Positions 28,026-40,700 of a DNA stretch of 64,000 nt are shown here, piece by piece. Source of the DNA: Mansonella perstans (lineage: Eukaryota; Nematoda; Chromadorea; Rhabditida; Onchocercidae); assembly GCA_037074765.1 (NCBI GenBank), contig JBAMDO010000009.1:248001-312000 (forward strand), in the 5' to 3' direction. A program made the position numbers and the translations under genes. Below the pieces are notes generated by a model. It was not told the origin of the DNA and made no database searches. It saw only the letters and a program-made list of their open reading frames with translations. The stretch's first letter is position 1. Each line of letters starts with the position of its first letter.

Positions 28026-28965
28026 TATTTCCTCACAAATTGCCTTTCTTTGTTCTCATCCATGTCAGAATTGTTTTGAATGTTTAATTCTATTTTATGT
28101 TTTAACCAAATTGACATCATATTACTATTTGATTTTTTTTCGCACATTTCAATTGTGTTAAATGTACTGACAAATATCCTTGTGTATCATGTGTTCTGAT
28201 GGTGTTAAATCTGAATGCTTACAAAAGTCAAGTTTCAAGCATTAGACAAATGAGGCGAAGGTAATTAATTGTATGGAAATTGATTGCGTAAGCAATAAAC
28301 TAAAAAATATTTATTGTATCAAATGAATATTGATGAATTCAATTAGATTTAATTAAATGATAGTATCACTTTTTTTTAAAAGAAAGCAACATTATTGATC
28401 TTATTTTATAATAAATTATCATGGAATCATGAAAACTATCAATATCATGATAAAAAAATCACTAAATTACTACCAATACAATGATGCAAAACTCAGCAAT
28501 AATGGGTAAATATTTTTAGAGTAAGAACTGAATTCGTAATCATGGAGTTTTTCGGCGCTGATCAGATATTTATTTAATGTGGTAATCAAGGTATTTGTCA
28601 TATTCAAGTGTGGCTGCTCATTGATTTACCAGATATGATGTTATCTGATAAGAATCAAACTTTTTATACTATTTAATTACAATCTTGCTTGGTTTATCCA
28701 GGAACTCATAACTATCAGTAAATACCACTTGTTACAATGATTTTTGACAATTACAACTATCATTTTGCAATAATATTATCACAACTACACTTGCATAGTT
28801 GTTTCTTCAATTGTATGGACATTGAATAGAAATGATTAATATGCACACATCTTAAATACCTGGTAATTTAATTGAACAAATGCAAAAATTACACAATTCT
28901 TGAAATATTTAAAACAAATTTTAGTGGTTGATGCTAAATTAATCAGTTTTTTACTTGATTGGCAG
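28026..28965. other. Intergenic spacer downstream of farl-11
   Basis: AT-rich, holding the farl-11 3' flank. An upstream exon with the start codon of the next gene may lie here, but I found no ATG-initiated piece with a matching donor. Confidence 0.5.
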
Positions 28966-31272
28966 ACGGGACGACAATATGCTTTTTCGGGAATTGTCAT
29001 CGAATCAGTCAGTGATGTAATGAATTTTATTACGGAGTTTATTCCAATAGCTGTGCATTCACTAAGAATGTATAAGCGATATAAACAGTACTAAGCGATT
29101 GCAATTGAAACTTTAAACTTGAATTTCCTTTCCGTTCACCACAAATTCATTCTATGTCTCTTTCCGGTTGTTCCATTTTTTTTCTTTTTAATGTATATAA
29201 AGGATGTTTAGCTTTGTTTTAGTATTTGAAATCATTTTTAAGCAATTTAGAAATGATAGAAGTGTCGCATCGAAATGTTGTTGCTTTTTGTCACCATCTG
29301 GTCGTTATGGAGTATGTATTAGTCGCACTGAGGTATTCGAATCCCGACCAATTGAAACTCACTTTTATAATTATAATTTTACCGTTTCTGATTTTATACT
29401 TGATACTACGATCGATTATGTCTCCACATGTGGTCCGTTTAAGGTATTAGTTCCGGTTTCATATTTTAATTTATTCTTCAGTTTGAATTAATCACAGACA
29501 AATAAACTATATTGTATTATTTAGCTTGTTACCTTGTTATTATATTATTTACCTTGTTACGTATTATTTACCTTATACCAATTTCTGAATAAAACAAATT
29601 TTTGAAAAAAAAAACAGCATATAAGCACAATTTTTGACAGGACATAACGATGTAGTCTTTGACCTTTATGCTTTTTGTTCGACAAAAATAAAATTTTATT
29701 TCATCCAAAGATAAGCATGAGAAACTTTTGAAAGAGAAAACACAAACGTAGTACAAATATACATACGTGGACAAGCAAAGTGATGAATTGAAAAATGAAA
29801 TTGTAGCGATTTCATCGATTTTACTATTTGAATGACGCTACTGGAATTCTTGTTGATTTTTCACGTAATAATGGTAACGTAACGCAAAATGTTATTCAAT
29901 TTTCACACATGAACTATACGGTAACGTGTGAATATGGACGTGTTTGGAGTTTCGACGTTGATGACATGCTGTATGAAACGGACAACAATCGTATGATTTG
30001 CACGACAGCATTAATGAAAGCTGAAGATATCAGTATGTGTTAGCAATCAGTACATGTTGTGAGAAGCAAAAAACAAAGTGTAACTAAATGTAATGTTAAT
30101 ACTTAGATTAATTTGATGCAATATTATAGTTTACTTACCATTACTTGGTGAAAAAGATTACATATCGAAAATATTTGTTCGATTGGTGCCAGCTAATCCA
30201 TTTTATTCCTGTAATTTTATCTCACCAATGCTGGAAATTAATGATCAGGATGCTTATCAGAGTGAAATACGAACAGCAGACGGGGAAATACTACAAGGAT
30301 CCGCCATTTGCACAGATACTACCTGTTACCCGCTAATTAACGAGACGTCATTGTATTTCGTCGTACGACTTCGAACGGTTTTATTACTTAATCGATTCAT
30401 TTAATTCTAACCTTACTCTTTTTCTTCAGTTGAAGCTTTTTGTTTCATTTCAATCATTTATTGAAATCGTTTGAAAGCTTCACAAATCCATTTTTCTTAT
30501 CAATCAATCAAATCCATTCTTCTTATCAATCAATCAAATCTATTCTTCTCATCAATAATTTATTCGTCTCTGTCTTTCACAGATAAATTTGATTTGCTGT
30601 TACAATATATTAAATGGAATTACACAAAAAAATGCTGAAAATCAAGCAATGCCTTCTTTTCATCTCAATTCCCATCTACTTGATAAAAAAAAAACTCTTC
30701 CCTTTGAAAACTTTTACAAATATTCTTGCTGGTAATTTACATCAAATAAATTTTAAAAAAAAAAACTACCGCAGTAAAAGTGTCAAGTAGTTATTTCAAT
30801 ACCAATATAAAAAACAAAAACACTTCAATATTTTTCTACATCTCGCATTAATTTTTTTCCACCTAATAATGATACTGTAAAGTATTTTCATCGAAATTTT
30901 CCAAAAAAATAATTGCTTATTGATATATAAAAATGTTTTATTTTCACAAGTACTGATTACTGTATTTTATAGGAATTTCCTGAAGTTCACAGACAAACTT
31001 GTATCGCCATGTTAAAAGTCGATTTCAAAAATTATTTCGAAAATGATTTTTCTACAGCGGCAAAAATTAATACCACTATTTCACCATTACAATGGGCATC
31101 ATCACCTACTGAAAAATTTTCCGTACGACCACGTTTTGTTAGAGTTATGGCACAAGAAGGACACACAGTACTTCTTCAAGCATTTATTCTTGCACCAGAG
31201 CGAACATGGATTCTGGTTAATATGAATACGATGATAATGAGCCCATTAAAATCTGAAACGGCTGTTAGGTGA
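28966..31272 (+). CDS. Unrecognised protein with N-glycosylation sites, probably extracellular or lumenal (5' end not found)
   Basis: Five exons join in phase: 28966-29087, 29251-29443, 29807-30032, 30130-30362, 30973-31268, then either read-through to the TGA at 31270 or a further exon from 31659 to 31905. About 356 residues are visible. Seen: a helix-like segment ending KRYKQ; a Cys cluster (KCCCFLSPSGRYGVC); sequons NFT, NVT, NYT, NET and NTT; paired Cys such as CTDTTC; a motif VRLVPANPFYSC; and a late RPRFVRVMAQEGHTVLLQ block. The sequons and cysteines suggest secretory-pathway folding, but no signal peptide or clear membrane segment was located because the first exon is missing. I do not recognise the family; it does not fit the ZP, transthyretin-like or collagen patterns that I checked by eye. 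The phase agreement over four junctions is the main support that this is a real gene. Confidence 0.68.
30485..30562. repeat. Three-copy 26-bp tandem repeat in an intron
   Basis: Units beginning AATCCATTTTTCTTATCAAT, AATCCATTCTTCTTATCAAT and AATCTATTCTTCTCATCAAT start at about 30485, 30511 and 30537. They lie in the intron 30363-30972 of the unrecognised gene. Confidence 0.85.
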
Positions 31273-32414
31273 GATCGGCAATTGTAATGATAAGTGATTA
31301 GTTGAACTGATAAATTAAACAAAGGTTGTTATCGAGGAAACCAAAAAAACCTTAAGCAGTTCGATCTTTAACGCTTTGACCATGTTAATTCTGGTACTTT
31401 TAATAGTTGTAGTTAGTCATAAAGTTACAACTAATTAACTCTCGACCTGTAATAATTTTAAAAAAAAAAATCATTTACTTTCCTAGTAAAGAATAATTTT
31501 TCTTAGCTTATCAATTTGTGTGTGTAATTTCCAGTTGCATTTACATTAATATTATCAGCCAAGTAAGGAAAGAAAAAGACGAAAAATATCATTTCCCCAA
31601 ATTATTCTTTTAATTATTATGATTTCTGGTCTATTAATTAGAATGTAAAATGCTGCAGAGCGAACTGTGCGCTGATGGACAGAAATCGATTCATCCTTCA
31701 TTTGCATCATAATTCGATAGTTTTTGACTACGATATTATTTGGAGACATTATTCGGTACCAAAGCTTCAACATTTAGTATTCTGGGAAGTTATTGATATG
31801 CTGAAAAAATTTCGAACTAAGCAATGTTGGGATTTACACTTGACATTTCACAAATGTTGTACCATTTGTTCTGCTCTTGAAATGATCTCAAGATTACTTC
31901 ATTGATGCATTGAAATGTATAATCGTACCCTGCCTCTCTTTCTTTCCTTTTCTTCATTTTCAACTTTTAATCATCAAATCTACCTGTGCTAAATGTTACC
32001 GTATGCAAACTACAAAAATAGAATGTATTATTTGGTAATTAAAATGGTTAGCAGTTTTCTGATGTCTGACTCTGTTACATTAACTCAATTTGCTAATTTA
32101 ACTATCATATTATTCTCAAAATGGAATTTCCGTTTTTCTTCCACCTCATATCAAATATGCATTTGAAGGCAATGAAGTGAACAAAAGGAAAGAAGTGATA
32201 TGAATTAAAATCAATCGATAGAAAAAATAAAATTGTTTAAAGGATTAACATAAACAAATAAAGGATTTTGAAATTTTACTGTATTCAAAAGTTTTATATT
32301 TCAAAGACAATCGAAAATAACGCATATTTATAACATCTGATTGATAAATTTGGACAATTTTTGAATGAACAATGTCCACTTTCAAATAGTACTTTTTTCA
32401 AGTCAGTGATAACA
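31273..32414. other. Spacer, with a possible extra exon at 31659-31905
   Basis: A frame at 31659-31905 could be spliced (phase 2) onto the preceding gene and would add about 82 residues, including WEVIDMLKKFRTKQCW. The upstream exon also reads directly into a stop, so I left it out. The rest is AT-rich with no gene seen. Confidence 0.4.
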
Positions 32415-33419
32415 TCACTTCCCGTTGAATTGCTTCGTGCCTCTTTTCTTTTCCTGATTCTTTTTCATATAGTCAATGCAAACGGAACTATTCTGAAATG
32501 AATTTTGACTGTAACATTTACAACCACTATGACTTTCAATACGATGATGAACGTTTGGATGCAATACGTTGATATTTCCTAATTCTATTATTCCGATATG
32601 ATATATTAATCGCTCCTTTGTAACTTCTTGGAACAATAATTTATCTTTTCGTATGCATTCCTGAAATCAAATGATGGTTATCAGTTCAGCAGAATGGCGG
32701 AAATATCTTGAAATGGAATGGATTATATAAATTAAAGCTTAAAGCTTGGGTAAATGAAGATAACTTCAAGCAAAGATTAGCCACATCAAGACAAGTTTAT
32801 TGCTTTATGCTGACAGTACTCAGTCATTAATATTCCAATAGCACATGGAAGCTAGCCAATGAACTTTAACTTACTTTGTAATTACTTGATTGAAATTTTA
32901 AAAAAAATTCTATGCACCTTATTCAAAAATCCTCCGTCACAATGGTGACCAACTGTTAAATATAGTTCCGATGTGTCTATATTCTTAACTTGAAATAGGA
33001 ATTCATCCCAATGATTCGCAATGGTACCATCATCCTTAAGACCGGCTGTAAATAATTTTGAACTATCAACAAGGATGTATGCATTACTGATGGCTTAAGC
33101 GGTTTCATTTCCTTACTTAAAATTGGTAATATTTTAAACTTCAAACTTAATCCCTTAGTAACTTCAAATTTGTCCGAAGCACAAGAATAATCTCAAATTA
33201 GCTTAATTAACTATCAAACAGATGCTCTAAATTCCACACATCACGCGACATTTCGCTATGTCGAACATGTGAAATGCACTCAGTATGTACCTCCGTCGTA
33301 AAGTTCTAGCCGTGCACCGATCACAGACGTACCACCACATGCTAAAAGTCCATGAATTCGTAACGTCTCGCCAATTTTAGTGTCGACAACAGCAAATAAT
33401 TGAAGGATCTTCAATAAGT
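32415..33419 (-). CDS. Transthyretin-like (TTL/TTR-52 type) protein, divergent, 5' end incomplete
   Basis: Three minus-strand exons: about 33419-33291, 33045-32918, 32660-32415 (TGA at 32415). The first gives IGETLRIHGLLACGG and IGARLELYDG, the hallmark opening beta strands of nematode transthyretin-like domains (GRLLC.. then VKLYD). The second has the IANHWDEF and NIDTSELYLTVGHHCDGGF region, where family members carry the IYHDCND motif (here VGHHCDGG). The third continues with YHIGIIELGNINV and then a basic tail rich in K, S and Cys. TTL proteins are small secreted proteins abundant in nematode secretions; TTR-52 is a bridging factor for dying cells. The signal-peptide exon was not found; the LLKILQLFAVV stretch before the domain may be its tail. 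The long basic tail is unusual. Exon 1 start is approximate. Confidence 0.75.
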
Positions 33420-34761
33420 CTTGAAATATACTTTGACATTAGTTAAAATCTTCGTCCTTCGGCAGCATTCCTGAATTCATCTACCAATACATCAGTGATA
33501 TCACCTCTTATGTTTTCATACTGAATTTTGTTCATAATGTCAGCCTATCCATTATTGCAGCAATTTGTAATTGTGCAAACCTGATGAAGTAGGAACAAAC
33601 GACCACTCAACTGCATTCCTAAACGTATTAGGAAGTAATTTCCTCTACTTGAATAGAGAAAATTCATATTAAAACTCACATCAAAATCACATTGATATCA
33701 TTTATTGATATAAAATTTCACTTACACATGCATTATTTACTAGATATTGCATTTTTCAACAAACAGAATTGCAATGTTCAGTACAGTAAGTGTTGAAAAT
33801 TATAACATTCTATCAAAATAATCCGAAATCTAAGCATCACATATGAACAATAGAGAAAATATCTGAATATATAAGCAATAAAAAACATTTCAAACAATAG
33901 CATTTTAATTTTTGATTAAAAATGCCATAATTCCTCACCAATATCTGAAATGATAATAATTATAAACTGTGAAAAATAAACAACTGCTGCCGCTCTCAAT
34001 ACTTTCAAAGAGTAAAAGGAGCTAAAAAGAAATGAAAAAGCAAAAAGGAAGTGAGACTGTCGGAATAATTGAAACAATTTTTATTGTATTATCTTGCTGT
34101 AATCACAAAATTTTATAGTAAAACTGCAATTCGAAATAATTTTAATGTCCCAAAAATCTAATTTCATAGTAAGTATGGAATGATTTATTGTAAATTTATA
34201 ATACTCAGTGATCCTTAAATTATTCCATGTTTGTCACTTTTTTTTAATCTAATTTGGTACATTTATATATACTCAAACTTTAGGATTTAGATTTTCTTCC
34301 GGATTCTCATTCTAGCCAGTTGTCATTTTCTAAATTCTCAATAAAATGTAAAACTGGATTCGTCGTATTCACCCATGGCCTCAATTAAAGTCCAACAAAT
34401 TTCACTCATTCTACCAGTTGAATTTAGTTGCGATATTCGCCGATAAAAGAAATTTAATTTCTTATTTAACAGAAAGGAAACTTTTAGGGTAACTATTCGT
34501 ACTGATCAAACAAATAAAAACTTTCGTTGCAAAGGTGGATAAAGAGAGAAGAAAAAAAAAAACATGTGTTTGAACGCAAAAAAGAATAACATCATATGCT
34601 GCTTATCAAGAATTATCATAGAGTTGTGCTTTGTGAAAGAGACAATAACAATGGCCATCATTACAAATTATACAAAGAGGAGTTAAACAATATGAATGGA
34701 AGCTAACTCAATCACAATCAGACGAATGGAAAATTATTAAAAAGCGATGAAATCATTCTTT
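33420..34761. other. Spacer between the BRD8 gene and the transthyretin-like gene
   Basis: 1.3 kb, AT-rich. A 30-codon ATG frame on the minus strand near 33537-33445 (MNKIQYEN...) is open but unsupported; it could be the missing first exon region of the downstream gene. Nothing else was recognised. Confidence 0.45.
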
Positions 34762-37700
34762 TTAAGATCTTCCACCGCGAAATGCTTTTGGGGTCTCACT
34801 AGTTTCTCGTGAAGCACTGTCAGATGCTTTCTCCTTACCAGGCTCTTCCGAATTTACAGGAGTGACGCGTGGACTTGAAAATCTTGAGCGTTCAAATTTG
34901 GCCTGTAAATCCTAATGATAATAATTTCGATATGTGAAATTTCATAAGTTTCAAATCTAGCCGATTTCAAAAATAATCAGAATTATGAAATACAAATGAA
35001 TGATGAATGCGCATGTTTGGATTAATGATTTTTAAATTACATAACCGAAATCATAGAACCTCAAAGAAATTAGTGGGAAAGATCAAATATAAACCTCTTC
35101 TGCAGCAAAGGCAGCACTCCTCCGAGTCATATGTGTAGTGGCACCTCGAACAAATAATACATCTTTTTGAAGCATCTGTAAGGAAGAAAAAAATTTAAGT
35201 TTAAATATTAGATTTACTAATATTGTCTAACGACAAGGAACAAAAAAAAAAAAAGAAATCTTTTCCTATTGTTTAATTAACTGGAATATGAATCGTTTTA
35301 CTAGAAAAGACCGCAGATCTGCACCAAATTTATTACTCAGTCAACGGATCTGATAATGAGACTGACATTATTATATTTGTTATACTCATAATGAAAAGAC
35401 TCATGCTAATTTACTGAATAGGTGTCTTCATGGACAAAAATCACAGCGAAAAAGAGATGAATACCTTAAGTGAGCTTAGCGTATCAACGGCCATTTCTTT
35501 CGCATAATGATTTACATCGTGACCCGTACTATTGAACATCACCGCATTCGCAAACATTAGCAGTACATTCCGCTTGAAATCATTCATTCCTGATAGACTA
35601 CCACCATCTAACTGTTTCTTTAACGTGCTCAAGTCCATACGACTGGAACCTTTCCTTTTAGAAAAGTGCTTTTAAAATCCAAAATTTATAGTTATAAATG
35701 GCAACTGCTAACCAGCGGATAAATATAAGGAAACGGCTAAATTATTAACATTTCGATCCGAACCGTTTCTGACAACTGTGTTATATCAGCAGCTCTGTCG
35801 CAATTCCGATTGATATAGTTGATTAATTAACAAGAGACAAAAGTAAGTTAGTAATAGAACATTGCTGAGATTTGAAATTCAAAATTTTAAAAAATGTATA
35901 TAGAATATTCTCTGCTAAATTCACAATCAAAAAATTATTATTTTACTGGTACGGAAGAACCTTTTAACAGTTTTTGAGTATCCCAAAGCATCTCGATCAG
36001 ATACAGGATGAGCAAAAATTGCAGCATGTCGATGACTAGACACCATTCGCCATGCAGTAACCATAAGAGCTTTTTGTTCTAGATCACCATCAGTCGAACC
36101 ACCCTTAAACATGCGGAACCTATCACCAATAATACGAATAACACTAGTAACTAGTATGACAATACGACTTATTAGCCTTTGCAAACGCTTATGCCCAACA
36201 AGCAGGCAATAATAAAGCAGATAATCCTCATAAATCCGACGGGCGAACAGTTGCAAATAAAAAAGAAATGATAGAACAGGAAAGTGTATGATATTTTGAT
36301 GTACTTACTGGTCAGTGGTCGCATTATATGCTTTTTTACGTACCATATTTTAAAAAAAGATCAGAATCTATTTTCATCAGAATTTTTTTTTCTTTGGATA
36401 TGAGTTAGTAATCCAAACTAATCATTTGGATTGTTATGGTTGGTACTATCCATATAACATTAGCAATGAATGCATCCAATACTCAATAACTTAAAAATAT
36501 AGATTCTACTAGAATAATAGCAACATAATTATGCCATTAAATTGCAGAATACTTAAAATTAAAATGATTAAAATCATTCATGGTAGGAATAGATCAATTG
36601 ATTGTTGCAAATTATTGGAAAACAAAGAATAATTAAGCATTAAAGAAAGTTTTTGACTATACATTAAATCATTAAATCATATCTCATAAAGAAAAAAAAC
36701 CATAAAAACTATACTTTTCTTGTTTGTCTACGGCTCGAACGTGTTCCCATTCCATTTCTTTTCGGCGACCGAACTGAAGAAACTTCAGCTGATACACCTG
36801 AAAAAATAATAGATATATTCCGATAAAAATAGATGAAAAAGCATATCCTCAATATGCGACCTTTTAATGAGACTCCAATATTCCTTCTCAAAGTCTCAAC
36901 AGAAATTTGGAGAAAAAATTTATAATCGCAAAAGTGTAAATATACCTGCTTTTTCTTTCGCCTTCTCACTTGTAACAGCAGCTACTTTCAACGACCGATT
37001 TCGGGTGCGTAGGTCGACAAGCTTTTTATCATCATCCGATTCTCCCTCCATAACTTTTTCCTTAAATTATATTTCCATTAATTAGAATATGGAGGAAATT
37101 ATAAAGATCTGGAGAAATTGGAAAAAAGCATAAACAATGCATAAAACAAAAAAAAAAAAAAAAAAAAAAAACAGAAATCAATTATTGATATCTCTGTTTT
37201 AATCAAAAAGAAAAGAGTCATCAGCTAAAATTCTGACAAGTAATGAATGATTAGTTTGTCTAATCATATCTATATATTTTATTTCTTTTAAAATGATTTA
37301 ATCAAAAGAACAAAAATTACATGAACATGAGTTTCTCTTTCAGGTTCTGGACTGGACTGCAATTCAATATTGCTTTCAATTTGAGATTTGGTATCCTTTT
37401 TCTCAGCATTTTCAACATCTCTGCTGGATAATCGTCTATAAATATTTATTATTTCCAATGATTAAAAGTTGCATCCTCTCACCATAAATAGCATTTAATA
37501 ATTGAAACGTACGAAAAAATTCTAAAACTAAATTTTCATACCGCCGTTTAGCAAGTAGTGCCTTCGTTTCTTCCTCATTATTATCACCAATTTCCAGCTT
37601 TGCTGCTCGTTTCCGTCTTGCCGTTTGCACAGGTATTGCAGATGTACTGGCTTCAACATCAGTCTTCGTATGATATCTTTCCGATCGCCTAGAAATATTT

Positions 37701-40700
37701 TGATAAGGCGCAGTCACTGCAATTTAAATTTGCAATATTCAATCATGAAATTTATATGTATCTATTCTATTAGTCTGTTCATTATTCTCGTTTTTTTCAA
37801 CTTGAGAGAGAGATTAAATCATTACAGCAACCAAAGAGTACTGGCACTTTGGTACATAAAATTTAAGAGCATTATATACTCAACACACCGTAATTTTCCG
37901 TCTTCTTCCTCTTCTTCTGCAACATTCTTCTCTTCCTTGCTGATAAAACCAGATAACTTTGCATTTTTCAGAGGACTGGAGATAGTAGCAGAAAAACGAC
38001 GATTTCCTAGAAAAATAAATATTCTCTGCATCATATGAGAAAGATTTTTAAAAGCAGTCGCCGAAGAACACTAAACAAGGAATATATAGGAAAAGTACAG
38101 AATCTGAAAAGCTTAAAGAATCTTGAATAATCAGTTTTAAAAATATACTTAAGGAATGTTCATGTTGCACTGATGATACTGTTTCATTCTCTGTGTTACT
38201 TGAGCCGCCTGATGATCGCGTAACAATTTTTTGAACTCGTCTAGTTTTCATCTAAGAAAAATACCGATTAAACAAATGAAACAAACAGCAATCACACTTT
38301 AATCAATCGAAGAATGATATTAAATTGCACGTAACAACTCTTACTCAGCCTTATTATTTACTGAATGCCATAATATAAGATAGCGAATATTATGCTAAAT
38401 TTAAAGACAAAGTGATACCATTTCTTTCTTCTCAGCTACCTCTGGCACTGCCAAGATGACTTCCTCCTCCATTTTATTTTTAACAGTAATACAAGACAGT
38501 TTCGCCTAAAAGATTTGAATTGTAGGATTATAAAAAAAAAGCATTCGTCACAACAAAAAAGCAAAAAAAGCAATAATTCAAACTGACTGATGTTACAGAT
38601 GAATTTGAAAAACAACGGACAGATGACAGCGCACATTAGTTAATAAAAATCAACGAAATGATTAAACAGTTAACTTAAAAGAAAAAACCTCATCCGATGT
38701 TCCCGACATAACAGTTCCAGCATCATTTCTTGGAAGTGATTTCAATATCAATTCACTCGATACTGACTGCGACGCGAAGTCCTCCGATTTTTCAGCTTTT
38801 TCTAAATACAAGGATATTTTAAGAATCGAAAATGATTAAAAAATCTTTGATATGCTTTACTGTTTCTGGAATATTAAGTTAATTAAAAGGGAACAGTATT
38901 ACAATATGACAGAGTGCATGCAAAGATTTAATTTTCTTCAATACGTTCTAGTTTGCTTCTTTCTTGTTAAAAAAAGACCACAGTATTTACCTTAATAAAT
39001 ATACTTCTAACCGTAAAATAAAGCTATGCGAAATCTCATTTTTTCTAAAATACATTCAAACATCAATTAAACTTGTAAAGGATTGCTTACCAGTTTGATG
39101 AGATAATGCATTATTTCCCAGCGATGATTGGGGCCGTGAGCTAAATGACAGTGAACGTAATCTTCCCTGAGTAGATGTTTCGTTAGCTAAAGTTTCGTTA
39201 GTCATCATTTCCGAAGGGACATTTCGTGGTGGATTGCTGAACTTTCTGGATAAGGGAGATCCAAGAGTGGTACTTGAAACAGACGGTGTTTTTGTCTGCG
39301 AATTTACCAGTGGTTGGAATGAAAGACCTTCGAAAAGAGGTTTGATTGGAGAAAACGGTGCTTCATTGGTGGACGATTGGGATGGATGAGAAGGTGGTAT
39401 GATGATCTTCAATTGTGGATATTTAACTGGCTGAAATCTCATGGGGTTTTCATTTCAACGAAAAAACCACAGATCTTTGTTTCCAAGCGTTTTGACAAAT
39501 ACAACAAAATACAACTTACATTTGTTTCATGACGGGTTAGATATTCTTTCAAATTCTTCGTACCAACTTCAATTTCCTTCCGGATGACTTCTTGATCTCG
39601 CTAAAAGAATACACACTATGATTATGGAATTCTAGGAAAGTTTCTGAAGAATTTCACAGCCAAGCTGAACAACACTATTTTAATTTACAAATTATAACCC
39701 AAAGACCAAACATCAGTAAAACTTTCACTGCCTACCTGCACAATCCTATTCCCTCCCTCTTGAAAATTATTCTAATGGCTGAAATCTCATGGGTTTTCAT
39801 TTCAACGAAAAAACTACAGATCTTTGTTTCCAAGCGTTTTGACAAATACAACAAAACTCCAATAAATAATGCGATTGTTTTAAGGACATAAATCACCATA
39901 ACAAAGAATTAAATTTTGTTAGGCGAAAAATCAAAGATTCGTTTATCTTGAATAAGCAAGTTCATATGCATCATTAATAACAAATACATACCATGCTATC
40001 TTCTTCACGAGCTTCCTCCAGTAACTTTTCTATTTCCTTATCCGTAAAATCACTGTCTGATGAGAATAAACGATTAAAAAGGTCTGCTTTCTGACGTAAT
40101 TTCACCAAAAGTAGTTCTTCCTCTTGTGCTTTCTTGATTTGCAACTGCGAAATCAATATAACATTCATGAATTGTGCAAATAAAAAGTATCTCGCTTCCC
40201 AGAATAATACATTTTTATATGGATTAATAATTAAGTACTTTTTGGGTAATTTGAAAAATGATAGAAATGGAGAAGTAATTAATATTTAAAAAATTAGTTT
40301 GCAATATTAGAATATACATATATATTCATATGAGTCCCATGAGTTAGATTTTGATAGTTATTTCAATTCGTTGCATAGTTTCCAAAAAACTGTATCTTTT
40401 GGTAAACACATAGTTTTTTTTGAAAAAGAAGAGGGCTGGAATAACTGTTGAAAATTTAAGTCATGGAGCTGAGTTTTTTGGAGGTAAGGATGAAAAAATC
40501 TTAATATAAATAAGGGAAAATATTGTGTTAAACAATGACAAACCAGCATATTCATTGAAAGGTATTATAAAGTTTTACCTCTTTTTTTAAATAAACCGTC
40601 CAAGCATGGATGAGTTCTTTTCGGGAATACTTTTCACCCGGTTTTCGTAGAAAATGCTCCGGATGACCACTTGACATGACACGTTCAAACTCATCCTTAC

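Noticed and set aside
29330..29350. TTCGAATCCC, resembling a tRNA T-loop
   Set aside because: It lies in a phase-consistent coding exon and no matching acceptor stem, D arm or anticodon arm is visible nearby.
37625..38038. 137-codon plus-strand frame
   Set aside because: It is the antisense shadow of BRD8 exons 10-11, whose minus-strand reading keeps phase and family features.
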